A DNA stretch of 64,000 bases, taken from the NCBI GenBank assembly GCA_963803755.1, contig CAWDNP010000007.1:434001-498000 (forward strand), in the 5' to 3' direction. Under the pieces are notes generated by a model. That model worked only from the letters and a program-made list of their open reading frames with translations. It was not told the DNA's origin and did no database searches. The DNA comes from CAVUPF01 sp963803755. Its GTDB lineage: Bacteria; Actinomycetota; Thermoleophilia; Solirubrobacterales; 70-9. Position 1 is the stretch's first letter. Each line of letters opens with the position of its first letter. Positions 25,532 through 34,073 of the stretch are shown piece by piece. Made by a program: the position numbers and the translations under genes.

Positions 25532-27221
25532 GCTGGCGATCGCGACCCGGGCCACGCCCGCCCTTTCGGTCGAGGGCCTCACCTACGGCTATCCACACGC
25601 TGACCGCAAGGCCCTGCTCGACATCTCCCTGCACCTTGACCCCGGCGAGTTCGCCGTCCTCGCCGGCCGCTCTGCCTCCGGCAAGTCGACCCTCCTGCGC
25701 GCTGCCTGCGGCCTCGTCCCTCATTTCCACGGCGGGGAGATCACCGGCGAGGTCAACGTCGCCGGTCAGAATGCGATCGAGTCCGGTCCAGGTGAGCTGG
25801 CGGCCGTGGTCGGCTACGTGGCTCAGGATCCCGAGACCCAGATCGTCTCGACCACGGTTGTAGCCGAGATCGAGCTGCCGCTTGAGATGCGCGGCGACCC
25901 ACCAACCTCTCGCGCCCGTGCCGTTGAGGAGGTGGCCCTCGCCCTCGCCATCCCGCACCTCCTCGACCGCTCCGTCGACACCCTCTCCGGGGGAGAGCTG
26001 CAACGCGTCGCCCTCGCCGCTGCCCTTGTGACCCGGCCACTTCTGGTTCTCCTAGATGAGCCAACGTCACAGCTCGACCCGGTCGCCGGCGACGAGCTGA
26101 TCTGGCTTCTGCGCCGCCTCAACGAGGAGTGGGGGGTCACCATCCTTCTCGCCGAGCATCGCCTGGAGCGCTGCCTCGCCGCAGCTGATCGCGTCCTCGC
26201 AATGGACTCGGGCGCCGTCTCCTTCGACGGCTCCGCACGCGACTTCCTAGCCTGGTCCCACGACTCCGACCCGGCTCTCACCACCCCGGCCGCTCGTCTC
26301 TTCTCCCTTGCCGGCATCGACCCGCTTCCCGTAGGGGTCCGCGACGCGCGGGCAATTCTCGCGTCATTTGAGCGCACCGATGGGGAGGGTCGGACCCCCT
26401 CCAAGCGTCTTTTGAATTTTCGGCAATCCAACCGAGGCCAGCCGTCCACACCCCACCAAGGCAAGTCAAGTGGAGGGGGATCCTCCCCGACGCCGGCGCT
26501 CTTTACCCGCGACCTATGGGTAGAGCTGACGCTTGGAGAGCACCCCCGCGACATCCTGAAAGGAATCGACCTTCGCCTTGACCGCTGCGAGCGAGTGGCC
26601 CTGATGGGCCGCAACGGCGCCGGTAAGAGCACCTTGCTGCGAGCGGCCGCGGGTCTGATTGATCCTGTGCGGGGGAAGATCGAGACCCCTGGCGGGATCG
26701 CCCTACTGACCCAAAACCCAAACGACTACCTGGTCCGTGAGCGGGTCGGCGAGGAGCTGCCGGGCGAGGCGGGGGCGGCCGCGTTGGCGCTCGTCGGACT
26801 TGCGCACACGATCGACGCGGACCCGCGGGACCTCTCCGGCGGCGAGCGACAGCGCCTGGCACTGGCGATCGCGCTGGCCGGGCGGATGGAGGGCGAGCAG
26901 CTACCCGGTCTGGTGGCGCTCGATGAGCCGACGCGGGGGATGGACCGTGCCCGCAAGGACGACCTGGTCGAGCTGATCGACGGGCTCGCGAGCCGAGGCG
27001 CCGGCGTGGTCGTCGCCACCCACGATGTCGAGTTCGCGGCGGCGTTTGCCGAGCGAGTTGTCCTGCTGGGCGATGGCTGCGCGATCGCCGACGGCCCCGC
27101 TGCCGAGGTCCTCTCCGGCGGCTGGTACTTCGCCACCGAGGTTGCCCGCGTCCTCGACCTGCCGGGGGTGATCACCCCCGAACTGGGCGCCACTGTGCTT
27201 GGGGAGGGAGGCGTTCGATGA
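25524..27221 (+). CDS. Fused double ECF ATPase (EcfA-EcfA')
   Basis: 565 residues carrying two complete ABC ATPases. First: Walker A GRSASGKST (48-56), signature LSGGELQRVA, LLLDEPTSQLD-like Walker B, His in LLAEHRLE. Second: Walker A GRNGAGKST (about 357-365), LSGGERQRLA, ALDEPTRGMD, VVATHDVEF. This replaces separate EcfA1 and EcfA2. The linker, about residues 286-322, is coded by a palindrome-ended insertion (26382-26488). GTG start overlaps the EcfT stop. Confidence 0.9.
   Translation: MSELAIATRATPALSVEGLTYGYPHADRKALLDISLHLDPGEFAVLAGRSASGKSTLLRAACGLVPHFHGGEITGEVNVAGQNAIESGPGELAAVVGYVAQDPETQIVSTTVVAEIELPLEMRGDPPTSRARAVEEVALALAIPHLLDRSVDTLSGGELQRVALAAALVTRPLLVLLDEPTSQLDPVAGDELIWLLRRLNEEWGVTILLAEHRLERCLAAADRVLAMDSGAVSFDGSARDFLAWSHDSDPALTTPAARLFSLAGIDPLPVGVRDARAILASFERTDGEGRTPSKRLLNFRQSNRGQPSTPHQGKSSGGGSSPTPALFTRDLWVELTLGEHPRDILKGIDLRLDRCERVALMGRNGAGKSTLLRAAAGLIDPVRGKIETPGGIALLTQNPNDYLVRERVGEELPGEAGAAALALVGLAHTIDADPRDLSGGERQRLALAIALAGRMEGEQLPGLVALDEPTRGMDRARKDDLVELIDGLASRGAGVVVATHDVEFAAAFAERVVLLGDGCAIADGPAAEVLSGGWYFATEVARVLDLPGVITPELGATVLGEGGVR
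26382..26488. repeat. MITE-like insertion in the ATPase linker
   Basis: Imperfect terminal inverted repeats: left GGGGAGG then CCCCCTCCA, right end the reverse complement of GGGGAGGATCCCCCTCCA. The 107-bp inside is A/T-richer (TCTTTTGAATTTTCGG) than the surrounding code and encodes a low-complexity Ser/Gly/Gln linker between the two ATPase domains without breaking the frame. Confidence 0.5.
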
Positions 27222-29152
27222 GCTGGCAGATGACCAGCTTCCTCATCCTCGGCGGCGTCCTGCTCGGTGGCTTTGCCTGGTATGAGCGCTCGCGGCCGCC
27301 CTCGCAGGTGGTGGCGCTGGTTGCCGCACTTGCCGCTCTTGCGATCGCCGGCCGTATTGCCTTCGCGGCCTTCCCCAACGTCAAGCCCACGACTGACATC
27401 GTGATCTTTGCCGGTTATGCCCTGGGCCCCGCGCCGGGGTTCGCGGTCGGTGCCCTGTCCGGGCTGGTCTCCAACTTCTGGTTCGGCCAGGGGCCGTGGA
27501 CCCCGTGGCAGATGGCGGCCTGGGGACTGTGCGGGGTCTTGGGTGCGGCGCTTGCCCTCGGCACTCGCAACGTCGGCCGCTACACCTTGGCTGCGGTCTG
27601 CGGCTTTGCCGGGGTTGCCTACGGAGCACTGCTCAACTTCTCGGAAATGACCTACGGCGGCGAACTCTCGCTGCAGCGCTTCCTGTTCTTCGAGGGGCGG
27701 GCGGTTCCCTTCGACGCCGCCCACGCGATCGGCAACATCGTCTTCGCCCTCATCGCCGGGCCGGCAATGGTGCGGATGCTGATCCGCTTCCGCGAGCGGT
27801 TCCAGTGGGGGAGGGGGGACGGAACCGCCACTCCCGCATCGGAGCCGGCGGGGCTGAGCCCGGGCCTGCGCGGCGGTGGCGTCGCCGCGGCTCTGATCCT
27901 CGTCCTCACGCTGGTATCCGCCTTCCCGGCCCGCGCCGAGGCCTCAGATGCCTCTCGCGCCGCCAACTGGCTGGAATCCGTCGAGAACTCCGACGGCGGC
28001 TTTGGCGCTTCGCCCGGTGAACGCTCCAGCGCCGCGATGACCGCCTGGGCGGCGCTGGGGCTCGAGGCGGCCGGCCGCAATCCACTGGACGTGTCCAGCC
28101 ATGGCCACACGCCGATCGACTTCCTCCATGGCGCCCAGCGGGAAATCAGCAGCACCGGCGACCTCGCCCGGACGGTCCTTGCCCTGGAGGGGGCAGGCGT
28201 TAATCCCCGCTCCTTCGCCGGGCGCGACTTGGTCGGCGAACTTGCCAAGCGCCGCCGCGATGACGGCTCCTTCGAAGGCTGGCCAAGTGAGACCACGTTC
28301 AGCGTCATCGCCCTGCGCGCCGCGGGCGCAAACGACGGTCTCGCCAAGTCGGTGGAATGGCTGCGCGGTGTCCAGAACGAAGACGGCGGCTGGGGCGATA
28401 CGCCCGGCTCGCCCAGCACCCCCGATGACACCGGCGCGGTCCTGCAGGTACTTGCGAGCGGCTCTAAGGCCGCGGACCGCGGCCTTTCCTACTTGCGCGC
28501 GGCACAGCGACCCGGCGGCGGCTTCTCGCTCCGTGGCTCGGGCGCGGTCAACTCCCAGTCCACCGCCTGGGCGATCCAGGGAATCCTCGCCGTCAGCGGC
28601 AATCCCAGCTCCTTCCGCCGCGGCGGCGCCAGCGCCCTCGACTACCTCTCCAACCAACAGGCAAGCGACGGCCACTACCGCTACTCCGCCTCCAACGACC
28701 AGACGCCGATCTGGGTGACCGGCGAGGTCCTGGTGGCCGCCGCAGGCAAGTCCTTCCCCGTCCCGGTTGCGCCCCGTGCCCCCAAGCCTGTGCCCAAGCC
28801 CGCCAAGAGCGGTGCCGGGACGAAGGGCTCGGGCTCCCCGGCGACGGCGGCTCCCAAGTCGATCCCGTTCGCGCCTGCTCCCTCACCGGGCGACTCGGGT
28901 GTCCCCGGCGGGGCCTCCGTGCCGTCGGGCCGGTCCCCATCGACAGGCAAAGCATCCCCGGCGACCCCGACGCCGCAGAGCAAAGTGCCCAACCCCGCGC
29001 GATCGACGCCCCCTGCGACGCAGCCGTCGTCTGCGGGCGGCATCGAAGCCAGCGGCGGCTCCTCGCCCTGGACGCCGATCCTGATCGGCGTCGCCAGCGG
29101 CGGCCTCGCGCTTGGCGCAACCTGGTGGCTGGCACGCCGACACGGCTGGTAG
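27218..29152 (+). CDS. ECF S component fused to a transcobalamin-like alpha/alpha-toroid domain
   Basis: 644 residues. Residues 1-200: about six membrane helices of an ECF S (substrate-binding) subunit, with PTTDIVIFAGYALGPAPGFA and GLVSNFWFGQGPWTPWQ. A second hydrophobic segment (about 225-245) is followed by five prenyltransferase/squalene-oxidase-type repeats with DGGFG, DGSFEGW, EDGGWGDTP, GGGFS and DGHYRYS turns (about 255-500), the fold of the N-terminal domain of intrinsic factor and transcobalamin. Then a Pro-rich stalk and a final membrane helix (ILIGVASGGLALGATWWLA). Last gene of the riboswitch operon. Confidence 0.8.
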   Translation: MSWQMTSFLILGGVLLGGFAWYERSRPPSQVVALVAALAALAIAGRIAFAAFPNVKPTTDIVIFAGYALGPAPGFAVGALSGLVSNFWFGQGPWTPWQMAAWGLCGVLGAALALGTRNVGRYTLAAVCGFAGVAYGALLNFSEMTYGGELSLQRFLFFEGRAVPFDAAHAIGNIVFALIAGPAMVRMLIRFRERFQWGRGDGTATPASEPAGLSPGLRGGGVAAALILVLTLVSAFPARAEASDASRAANWLESVENSDGGFGASPGERSSAAMTAWAALGLEAAGRNPLDVSSHGHTPIDFLHGAQREISSTGDLARTVLALEGAGVNPRSFAGRDLVGELAKRRRDDGSFEGWPSETTFSVIALRAAGANDGLAKSVEWLRGVQNEDGGWGDTPGSPSTPDDTGAVLQVLASGSKAADRGLSYLRAAQRPGGGFSLRGSGAVNSQSTAWAIQGILAVSGNPSSFRRGGASALDYLSNQQASDGHYRYSASNDQTPIWVTGEVLVAAAGKSFPVPVAPRAPKPVPKPAKSGAGTKGSGSPATAAPKSIPFAPAPSPGDSGVPGGASVPSGRSPSTGKASPATPTPQSKVPNPARSTPPATQPSSAGGIEASGGSSPWTPILIGVASGGLALGATWWLARRHGW

Positions 29153-29183
29153 CCCGCCGCCGCCGGCCGATACGCTCGGAATC

Positions 29184-29234
29184 GTGGACGTGGAGACCGC
29201 GATCCGGGCGCCGAGAGCCTTCCTCCTGGACTGA
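29184..29234 (+). CDS. Possible 16-residue leader ORF before glpD
   Basis: GTG 29184 follows a TACGCT box (29171-29176) by seven bases, so it may be leaderless. The frame ends TGATG, overlapping the glpD start by one base. It could couple ribosomes onto glpD, or be chance. Confidence 0.3.
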   Translation: MDVETAIRAPRAFLLD

Positions 29235-30919
29235 TGCTGTCCCGTGCCAAGGCAATCGAGGCGATCGCCGGCAGGCGCTTTGAGGTGGTGGTGATCGGCG
29301 GCGGCATCACCGGCGCCGGGGTTGCGCTCGACGCCGCCTCGCGCGGCTACTCGGTCGCCCTGCTGGAGCGCGAGGACTACGCGGTCGGCACCTCCAGTCG
29401 CTCCTCGAAGATGGTCCACGGCGGCCTGCGCTACCTGCAGAACTTCGACCTCGGGTTGGTCCGCGAGGCGCTGCTGGAGCGCCAGCTGATGGTCAGGCTG
29501 GCGCCGCACCTCGTCTACCCGACTCCGTTCCTAGTCCCCGCCCTGGGCGAGGAGCGCCGCGACCGCAAAATCGGGCTCGGCCTCAACATGTACGACGTGA
29601 TGGCGACGACCAGGGTTGGCCGCAACCGCCGCGAGATGAGGTCCGCCAGGGAGGAGGACGAGGGCTTTTACTGGTCTCCCGATCGCCACCGTACGATCGA
29701 CCGCGACGAAGTGCTTGAGATGGTCCCGGCGCTCGCCTCGCGCGAGCCCAAGAGCGCCTACCTCTTCTATGACTGCCAGACCGATGACGTCCGCCTCGTG
29801 CTGACCGTGCTGGGGGAGGCGGAGCGCTTCGGCGCGACGATGCTGAACGGCGCCGAGGTGACCGAGGTGCTCTCCTCAAACGGTCGCGCCTCCGGCGTCG
29901 CCTTCGTCGAGGCAGAGTCGGGCGAGCGCCTCGTGGTCGAGGCCGACAACGTCGTTAACGCGACCGGCGTCTGGGCCGACCGCATCCGCCCCGAGGAGGT
30001 GGTTGACGAGGAGGACGTTCCGCGGATTGCCCCCAGCCGCGGTACCCACCTGATCGTCGATGAGGCCGACCTCCCGATGGGCCGCGCCGCCTGCGTCATC
30101 CCGGCCGGTGAGGGGCGAGCGATCTTCGCCCTGCCCTGGTACGGCCGCACCCTGATCGGCACCACGGACAACGATTACGAGGGGGACATCTCCCACCCCA
30201 AGCCGGCCGAGGAAGACATCGCCTACCTGCTCGACGCGGTCGACTCCTTCTTCGGTGTCTCGCTCGGGCGATCTGACCTTATCGGTGCCTACGCCGGGGT
30301 GCGGCCGCTGATCTCGACCGGCGACCCGCGCAGGTCGGTCGACATCTCCCGCAAAGCGGAGCTGTATGAGACCTCTTCAGGGATGCTGACGATCACCGGC
30401 GGCAAGCTCACCACCTGGAGGCGGATGGCGAAGCAGACCGTCGACCGACTGGTTGAGCGCGAGGGGCGTGAGGCCCCCTGCCACACGGCCGAGATCCCGC
30501 TTGGGATGGAGGCGCGCGCCGAGGATTTGGAGGCGCCGGAGAGGGTGGGGGATGAGTCGGTCTCCCAGCTCGCCTTTCGCTACGGGCACGCCGCCCGCGC
30601 CGTTCTCGACCTCGCCTGGAAGGATCCGAAGTTGGCGGCACCGATGGTGCCAGGCCGCCCCGACCTGCTTGCCGAGGCGGCAGTCGCCGCCCGCCTTGAG
30701 CAGGCCCGCAGCGTCGCCGACGTGCTGCTGCGCCGCACCCGGCTGGGGATCCTCGCCGCGGCCCAGCTGCGCAGCGCCGACTCGGTTCGCCCGGTCGCTG
30801 AGGCGATCGGGCGCGAGCTCGGCTGGTCGCGTCGGCGCGTCAGGCGGGAGGCCGAGGCCTGGCCGGCGCTCGCGGCGAAGGAGGGCGTCGACCCCGCCCG
30901 CGCAGACCTCACTGGTTGA
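29234..30919 (+). CDS. glpD: Aerobic glycerol-3-phosphate dehydrogenase
   Basis: 561 residues. N-terminal FAD-binding VVIGGGITGAGVALDAASRG (about 16-35), then the GlpD fingerprint SRSSKMVHGGLRYLQNFDLG, a later RPLISTGDPR-containing substrate region and GGKLTTWRRMAKQTVD. C-terminal helical domain as in bacterial GlpD. It oxidises sn-glycerol 3-phosphate to dihydroxyacetone phosphate, passing electrons to quinone at the membrane. No glpK or glpF neighbour in this window. Confidence 0.93.
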   Translation: MLSRAKAIEAIAGRRFEVVVIGGGITGAGVALDAASRGYSVALLEREDYAVGTSSRSSKMVHGGLRYLQNFDLGLVREALLERQLMVRLAPHLVYPTPFLVPALGEERRDRKIGLGLNMYDVMATTRVGRNRREMRSAREEDEGFYWSPDRHRTIDRDEVLEMVPALASREPKSAYLFYDCQTDDVRLVLTVLGEAERFGATMLNGAEVTEVLSSNGRASGVAFVEAESGERLVVEADNVVNATGVWADRIRPEEVVDEEDVPRIAPSRGTHLIVDEADLPMGRAACVIPAGEGRAIFALPWYGRTLIGTTDNDYEGDISHPKPAEEDIAYLLDAVDSFFGVSLGRSDLIGAYAGVRPLISTGDPRRSVDISRKAELYETSSGMLTITGGKLTTWRRMAKQTVDRLVEREGREAPCHTAEIPLGMEARAEDLEAPERVGDESVSQLAFRYGHAARAVLDLAWKDPKLAAPMVPGRPDLLAEAAVAARLEQARSVADVLLRRTRLGILAAAQLRSADSVRPVAEAIGRELGWSRRRVRREAEAWPALAAKEGVDPARADLTG

Positions 30920-30935
30920 ATAACCTGCCGCCTCG

Positions 30936-31568
30936 ATGACCAAGGCCGAGCTGGAATCCAAGCACCTCGCCGAGCTGCACGCGCTGGCGGCCGAGGCGGC
31001 TGTGCCCCGCCACCGGATGTTGCCCCGCGCCGAGTTGATCGAGAAGCTGGCGAGCGGCGAGCCCGCGCGGGAGGCGTCGCCGCGACGGCAGCGACCCCGT
31101 CTCGCAACTCCCCCCGCTACCACACCGGAGCCACCATCGGTGAAGGCCCCGGAGGCCGAGTCCGCGCACCCCCGCCGGCGCCGCCGGCGCCGCTTCCGCC
31201 GCAGGCGTGGCAAGAGCGGCAGCCCCCGCGAGCATGCGGACCGCTGGCTGGAGGCCTGGAACGCGCACGACCTTGATGCGATCGTCGCCTGTTACTCCGA
31301 GGACGTCGCTTTCGCGATCCCCGCGTTGGTGGGGGACGCCGCGGAGGGGCGAATCGAGGGCCGCGAGGAGCTGCGCGACCACTTCCGCCACGGCCTTGAG
31401 CTGGCGCCCAACCTGACCGTCACCGAGGAGTCGTTGCTTGAGGGCCCGGGTGGCTTCGCTCTTCTTTACCGGCGCGAGGACGGGCACCGCGCGATCGAGG
31501 CTGTCGAGCTGGACGGGTCCGGTCTGGTGGCGCGGGCTCGCGTCTATTACGAGCGCGAGCAGTCCTAG
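30936..31568 (+). CDS. Rho-N-like plus SnoaL/NTF2-like protein
   Basis: 210 residues. The first 40 (LESKHLAELHALAAEAAVPRH, LIEKLASGE) look like a Rho N-terminal/SAP-like helical domain. A Pro/Arg-rich linker with (R)RRRRRFRRRRG follows, then a SnoaL-like NTF2 fold (ADRWLEAWNAHDLDAIVACY, EGRIEGREELRDHFR, VELDGSGLVARARVYY). Unusual combination: a nucleic-acid-binding N-terminus with an NTF2-type pocket. Function unknown. Convergent with the next gene. Confidence 0.7.
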   Translation: MTKAELESKHLAELHALAAEAAVPRHRMLPRAELIEKLASGEPAREASPRRQRPRLATPPATTPEPPSVKAPEAESAHPRRRRRRRFRRRRGKSGSPREHADRWLEAWNAHDLDAIVACYSEDVAFAIPALVGDAAEGRIEGREELRDHFRHGLELAPNLTVTEESLLEGPGGFALLYRREDGHRAIEAVELDGSGLVARARVYYEREQS

Positions 31569-32053
31569 GGGTTCAGAGCGCAGCGCCTCCGGCGGTAGGC
31601 GATGCGGCGCCAGGAAGGCTCCTTGGAGAGCTCGATCAGCTCGGCGCTGCGGTCCGGCTGGACGTATCCGAAGGTCTGGGTGCGCTCGTCGAAGACGACG
31701 TCCAGCTCCCCCTCCTTGACGCGCTGGTCCAGCCAGGCGCCGCGGAAGACGAGGCGGCGGATCCAGTGGACGAGGCTGCGGTTGGCCGGCCCGACCAGGT
31801 CCTCCCAATTCTCGTTGATGTGCTCGCCGAGGCGGGAAGTGGGCTCGGCGATCTCGCCGCTGACGGCGAGGTCGAGCAGGTCATCCAGCTCCTCGGGACT
31901 CAACCCCTGATCGACGAAGCCAAGCTTGACCGCGGCCTGCTCGACGCGTTGGCCGAAATCGCCCTCATTGAAGGCGAAGCGCAGCTCGCCGTACTCGAGC
32001 ACGTAGTCGGAGCCCGACTCATAATTCCCTCTGCGGGTCGTCTTCTTATCCAC
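31565..32053 (-). CDS. Hypothetical protein
   Basis: 162 residues, soluble, acidic middle and basic end (SWRRIAYRRRR). Conserved-looking stretches such as YGELRFAFNEGDFGQRVEQA and WEDLVGPANRSLVHWIRRLV. No family recognised. Its stop overlaps the stop of the convergent neighbour by four bases. Confidence 0.5.
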   Translation of the reverse strand: MDKKTTRRGNYESGSDYVLEYGELRFAFNEGDFGQRVEQAAVKLGFVDQGLSPEELDDLLDLAVSGEIAEPTSRLGEHINENWEDLVGPANRSLVHWIRRLVFRGAWLDQRVKEGELDVVFDERTQTFGYVQPDRSAELIELSKEPSWRRIAYRRRRCALNP

Positions 32054-32341
32054 GGTTGAAGCCCATCGGCCCCCGCAAGCCCGGCGGGAGCAGGTGCCGG
32101 ATCATGCCGATCATCGTAGTTGGGTGCCGGCCCCCGGGTTCTCTGAACGACGGTTTGCACGCCCGGCCTGCCTGTTGCAGATCTGGGGGGCGGCCGCGGT
32201 GATTACCCGTTGCCTCCGCCTGTGGCCCGACTATGGGCGCATGGCCCCGTTGGGGAGTCGCTCTGGAGGGACGAGATGTGGGTTCGTTGTTGGAGAGCCT
32301 AGAGCGAGCGCCCTAGACCCTCACCACCTTCGTGCTCGCTC

Positions 32342-33235
32342 TCACGAGCGGGCGTGCAGCAGGCGTGCCGTGACGCCCTGGATCGTGTCGATCCCATAGC
32401 CCATCGTCGGGTCACCGTCGGTCATCACGGCGATCGCCACCCGCTCCCCCGGTCGTTGGAGTCGGGCCACCTGATGGACGAGCTGTCCGCGTTCGGTTTC
32501 ACGCCAGCCGCCCTTGAAGAAGACTGCCCAGCCGCGCGGCCGCGCAATGGCCGGGATGCCCCAGCTCTCATAGCCGGCGATGTGGGAGAGCAGGTGGCGA
32601 GCAAAGTGGCGGAACTGTGGTGGGATCAGGCTTTCCATCTCAAAGAAGTAGCGGGCTTGGTCGGCGGGGCTGATCTGCGCGTTGGCCCAGATGCCGACGA
32701 TCGAGAAGTCAGTCATCGCGGCGCGGCGCGCCAGCTTCCGCAGGCGGGGGTCGCCGACCCGTTCCCAGACCGCAGTCGCCGCGTCGTTGTCGGAGACGTG
32801 AATCATCGGTTCCAGGAGCGAGCGGTTTCCGGCGTCGAGGCCGCGGTGCTCGGCCGCCAGCTTGCGCAGGTAGGCGACCAGGAGCATCGCCTTAACGACA
32901 CTGGCGCTGACGAAGGTTCGGTGCAGGTGCTCGCCGCTGATCCGTCCCTCGCTGTCAATGACCGCGAATCCGGTGTAGCCGATGCGCCGGTTTAAGTAGC
33001 GAGTCGCTGCGGCGACGGCGGCAGGTCCCGGGTAGCCGGCCGCGGCGACGCCGGAGCTCTCAGGCGCGCGGCTGGACTCGACCCCGCCTGCGCGCGCCCG
33101 AATTGAGAGTCCCGCGCTCGCCACGGGCGCGGCTACGGCAAGACAGGCGAGAGCGACTGCGCCGAGGAGCACCGCGCGCGGAAGGGATTTTGGGTTCCAC
33201 CGGGGGTGCGGCGCTGGGGCTCTTCGGGCCGCCAC
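32342..33235 (-). CDS. Secreted beta-lactamase-fold serine hydrolase
   Basis: 297 residues from GTG 33235, chosen because a TAGGAT box ends seven bases before it; a GTG at 33262 would add nine residues. Signal peptide AVLLGAVALACLAVAAPVAS. Class A beta-lactamase/PBP4-like fold motifs: SVVK (Ser112, Lys115), SDN (148-150) and KGG (241-243). It could be a cell-wall-acting or beta-lactam-hydrolysing enzyme; the omega-loop Glu is not evident, so true lactamase activity is doubtful. Confidence 0.75.
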   Translation of the reverse strand: MAARRAPAPHPRWNPKSLPRAVLLGAVALACLAVAAPVASAGLSIRARAGGVESSRAPESSGVAAAGYPGPAAVAAATRYLNRRIGYTGFAVIDSEGRISGEHLHRTFVSASVVKAMLLVAYLRKLAAEHRGLDAGNRSLLEPMIHVSDNDAATAVWERVGDPRLRKLARRAAMTDFSIVGIWANAQISPADQARYFFEMESLIPPQFRHFARHLLSHIAGYESWGIPAIARPRGWAVFFKGGWRETERGQLVHQVARLQRPGERVAIAVMTDGDPTMGYGIDTIQGVTARLLHARS

Positions 33236-33262
33236 ATCGCGGATCCTAGTGCCGACCCCCAC

Positions 33263-33440
33263 TGCCCTGCTGAATGACCGCGGTCGGTCTCATCACTCGA
33301 GCGCCAGGGGCGCTGTCCAGCGGCATTGCCCCCAGGCGCAACGCTCGCGGGGCGGGAGGATCGGGGGTCTCGCCCGCACCCTAGTCTCCCCGGCAGGCCC
33401 TGGCCGGCATGTGCAAACGTCCTTGCAGTGCATGGTCGTG
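33263..33440. other. Divergent intergenic region
   Basis: No gene seen between the minus-strand serine hydrolase and the dcw promoter. Confidence 0.4.
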
Positions 33441-33472
33441 TTGCAAAGTGGGGGAAAGTGGGTTACAGTGGC
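33441..33472 (+). promoter_or_regulatory. dcw promoter with MraZ operator
   Basis: TTGCAA (33441-33446), 16-bp spacer, TTACAG (33463-33468). GTGGG, GTGGG and GTGGC occur at exact 10-bp steps (33448, 33458, 33468), the repeated box that MraZ is known to bind upstream of its own gene. This fits negative autoregulation of the cluster. Confidence 0.75.
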
Positions 33473-33488
33473 GCGCGAGTTGAAGCCC

Positions 33489-33533
33489 AGGACCGGGGTG
33501 GTGAGGCTCCTCCCACCTCATCACCCCGGTCCT
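33489..33533 (+). promoter_or_regulatory. Long hairpin in the mraZ leader
   Basis: Arms 33489-33506 and 33516-33533 pair over 18 bp with a single G-T pair and a 9-nt loop, 35 bp before the mraZ start. It is followed by AACTCTTT, not a long T-run, so an attenuator, an RNA-stability or a protein-binding element are all open. Confidence 0.6.
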
Positions 33534-33568
33534 AACTCTTTCCAGCCCTCCCGAAAGGAATCGACGCG

Positions 33569-34012
33569 GTGGCATTTCGGGGTATCTTCGAGCACAGTCT
33601 CGATTCCAAGGATCGCCTCACGATTCCGTCGCGCTTCCGCGCGGCCCTCTCCGACGGAGTGGTTCTGTCCAAGGGCTTTGACCCCTGCATCTGGTTGCAC
33701 ACGACAGAGGAGTTCGAGCAGCTCTCCGATCGCTTCCTCGCGCCGCACAGCCCCTTCGGCCGCGATGCCCGTCGCCTCCGTCGTCGCTTCCACGGCGGCT
33801 CCTTCGACGAAACGCTTGACTCTGCCGGCCGCATCCGTCTGCCGAGGCCGCTGATCGAGCACGCAGGTCTCGACGGGCCCTGCGTGGTGATCGGGGCGGG
33901 GGAGTACCTGGAGATCTGGAACGCCGATGCCTGGGTCAAGCAGGAGCAGGAGCTCGACCTGGAAGCACCCGAGATCGCGGAGGGCCTTGCGGGCACAGGA
34001 GCCTCTGAGTGA
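33569..34012 (+). CDS. mraZ: Transcriptional regulator MraZ
   Basis: 147 residues. Two swapped AbrB-like MraZ repeats: FRGIFEHSLDSKDRLTIPSR and FDETLDSAGRIRLPRPLIE, with DxxGR/DSKDR cores. GTG 33569 follows a GAAAGGAATC ribosome region. It represses the dcw cluster by binding the repeats at 33448-33472. Confidence 0.95.
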   Translation: MAFRGIFEHSLDSKDRLTIPSRFRAALSDGVVLSKGFDPCIWLHTTEEFEQLSDRFLAPHSPFGRDARRLRRRFHGGSFDETLDSAGRIRLPRPLIEHAGLDGPCVVIGAGEYLEIWNADAWVKQEQELDLEAPEIAEGLAGTGASE

Positions 34013-34073
34013 GATGGGGGCCCAGGTTTCCCATGCCAGGAGCCCGGCGCCGACAATCGCCACCCTTATCTAC

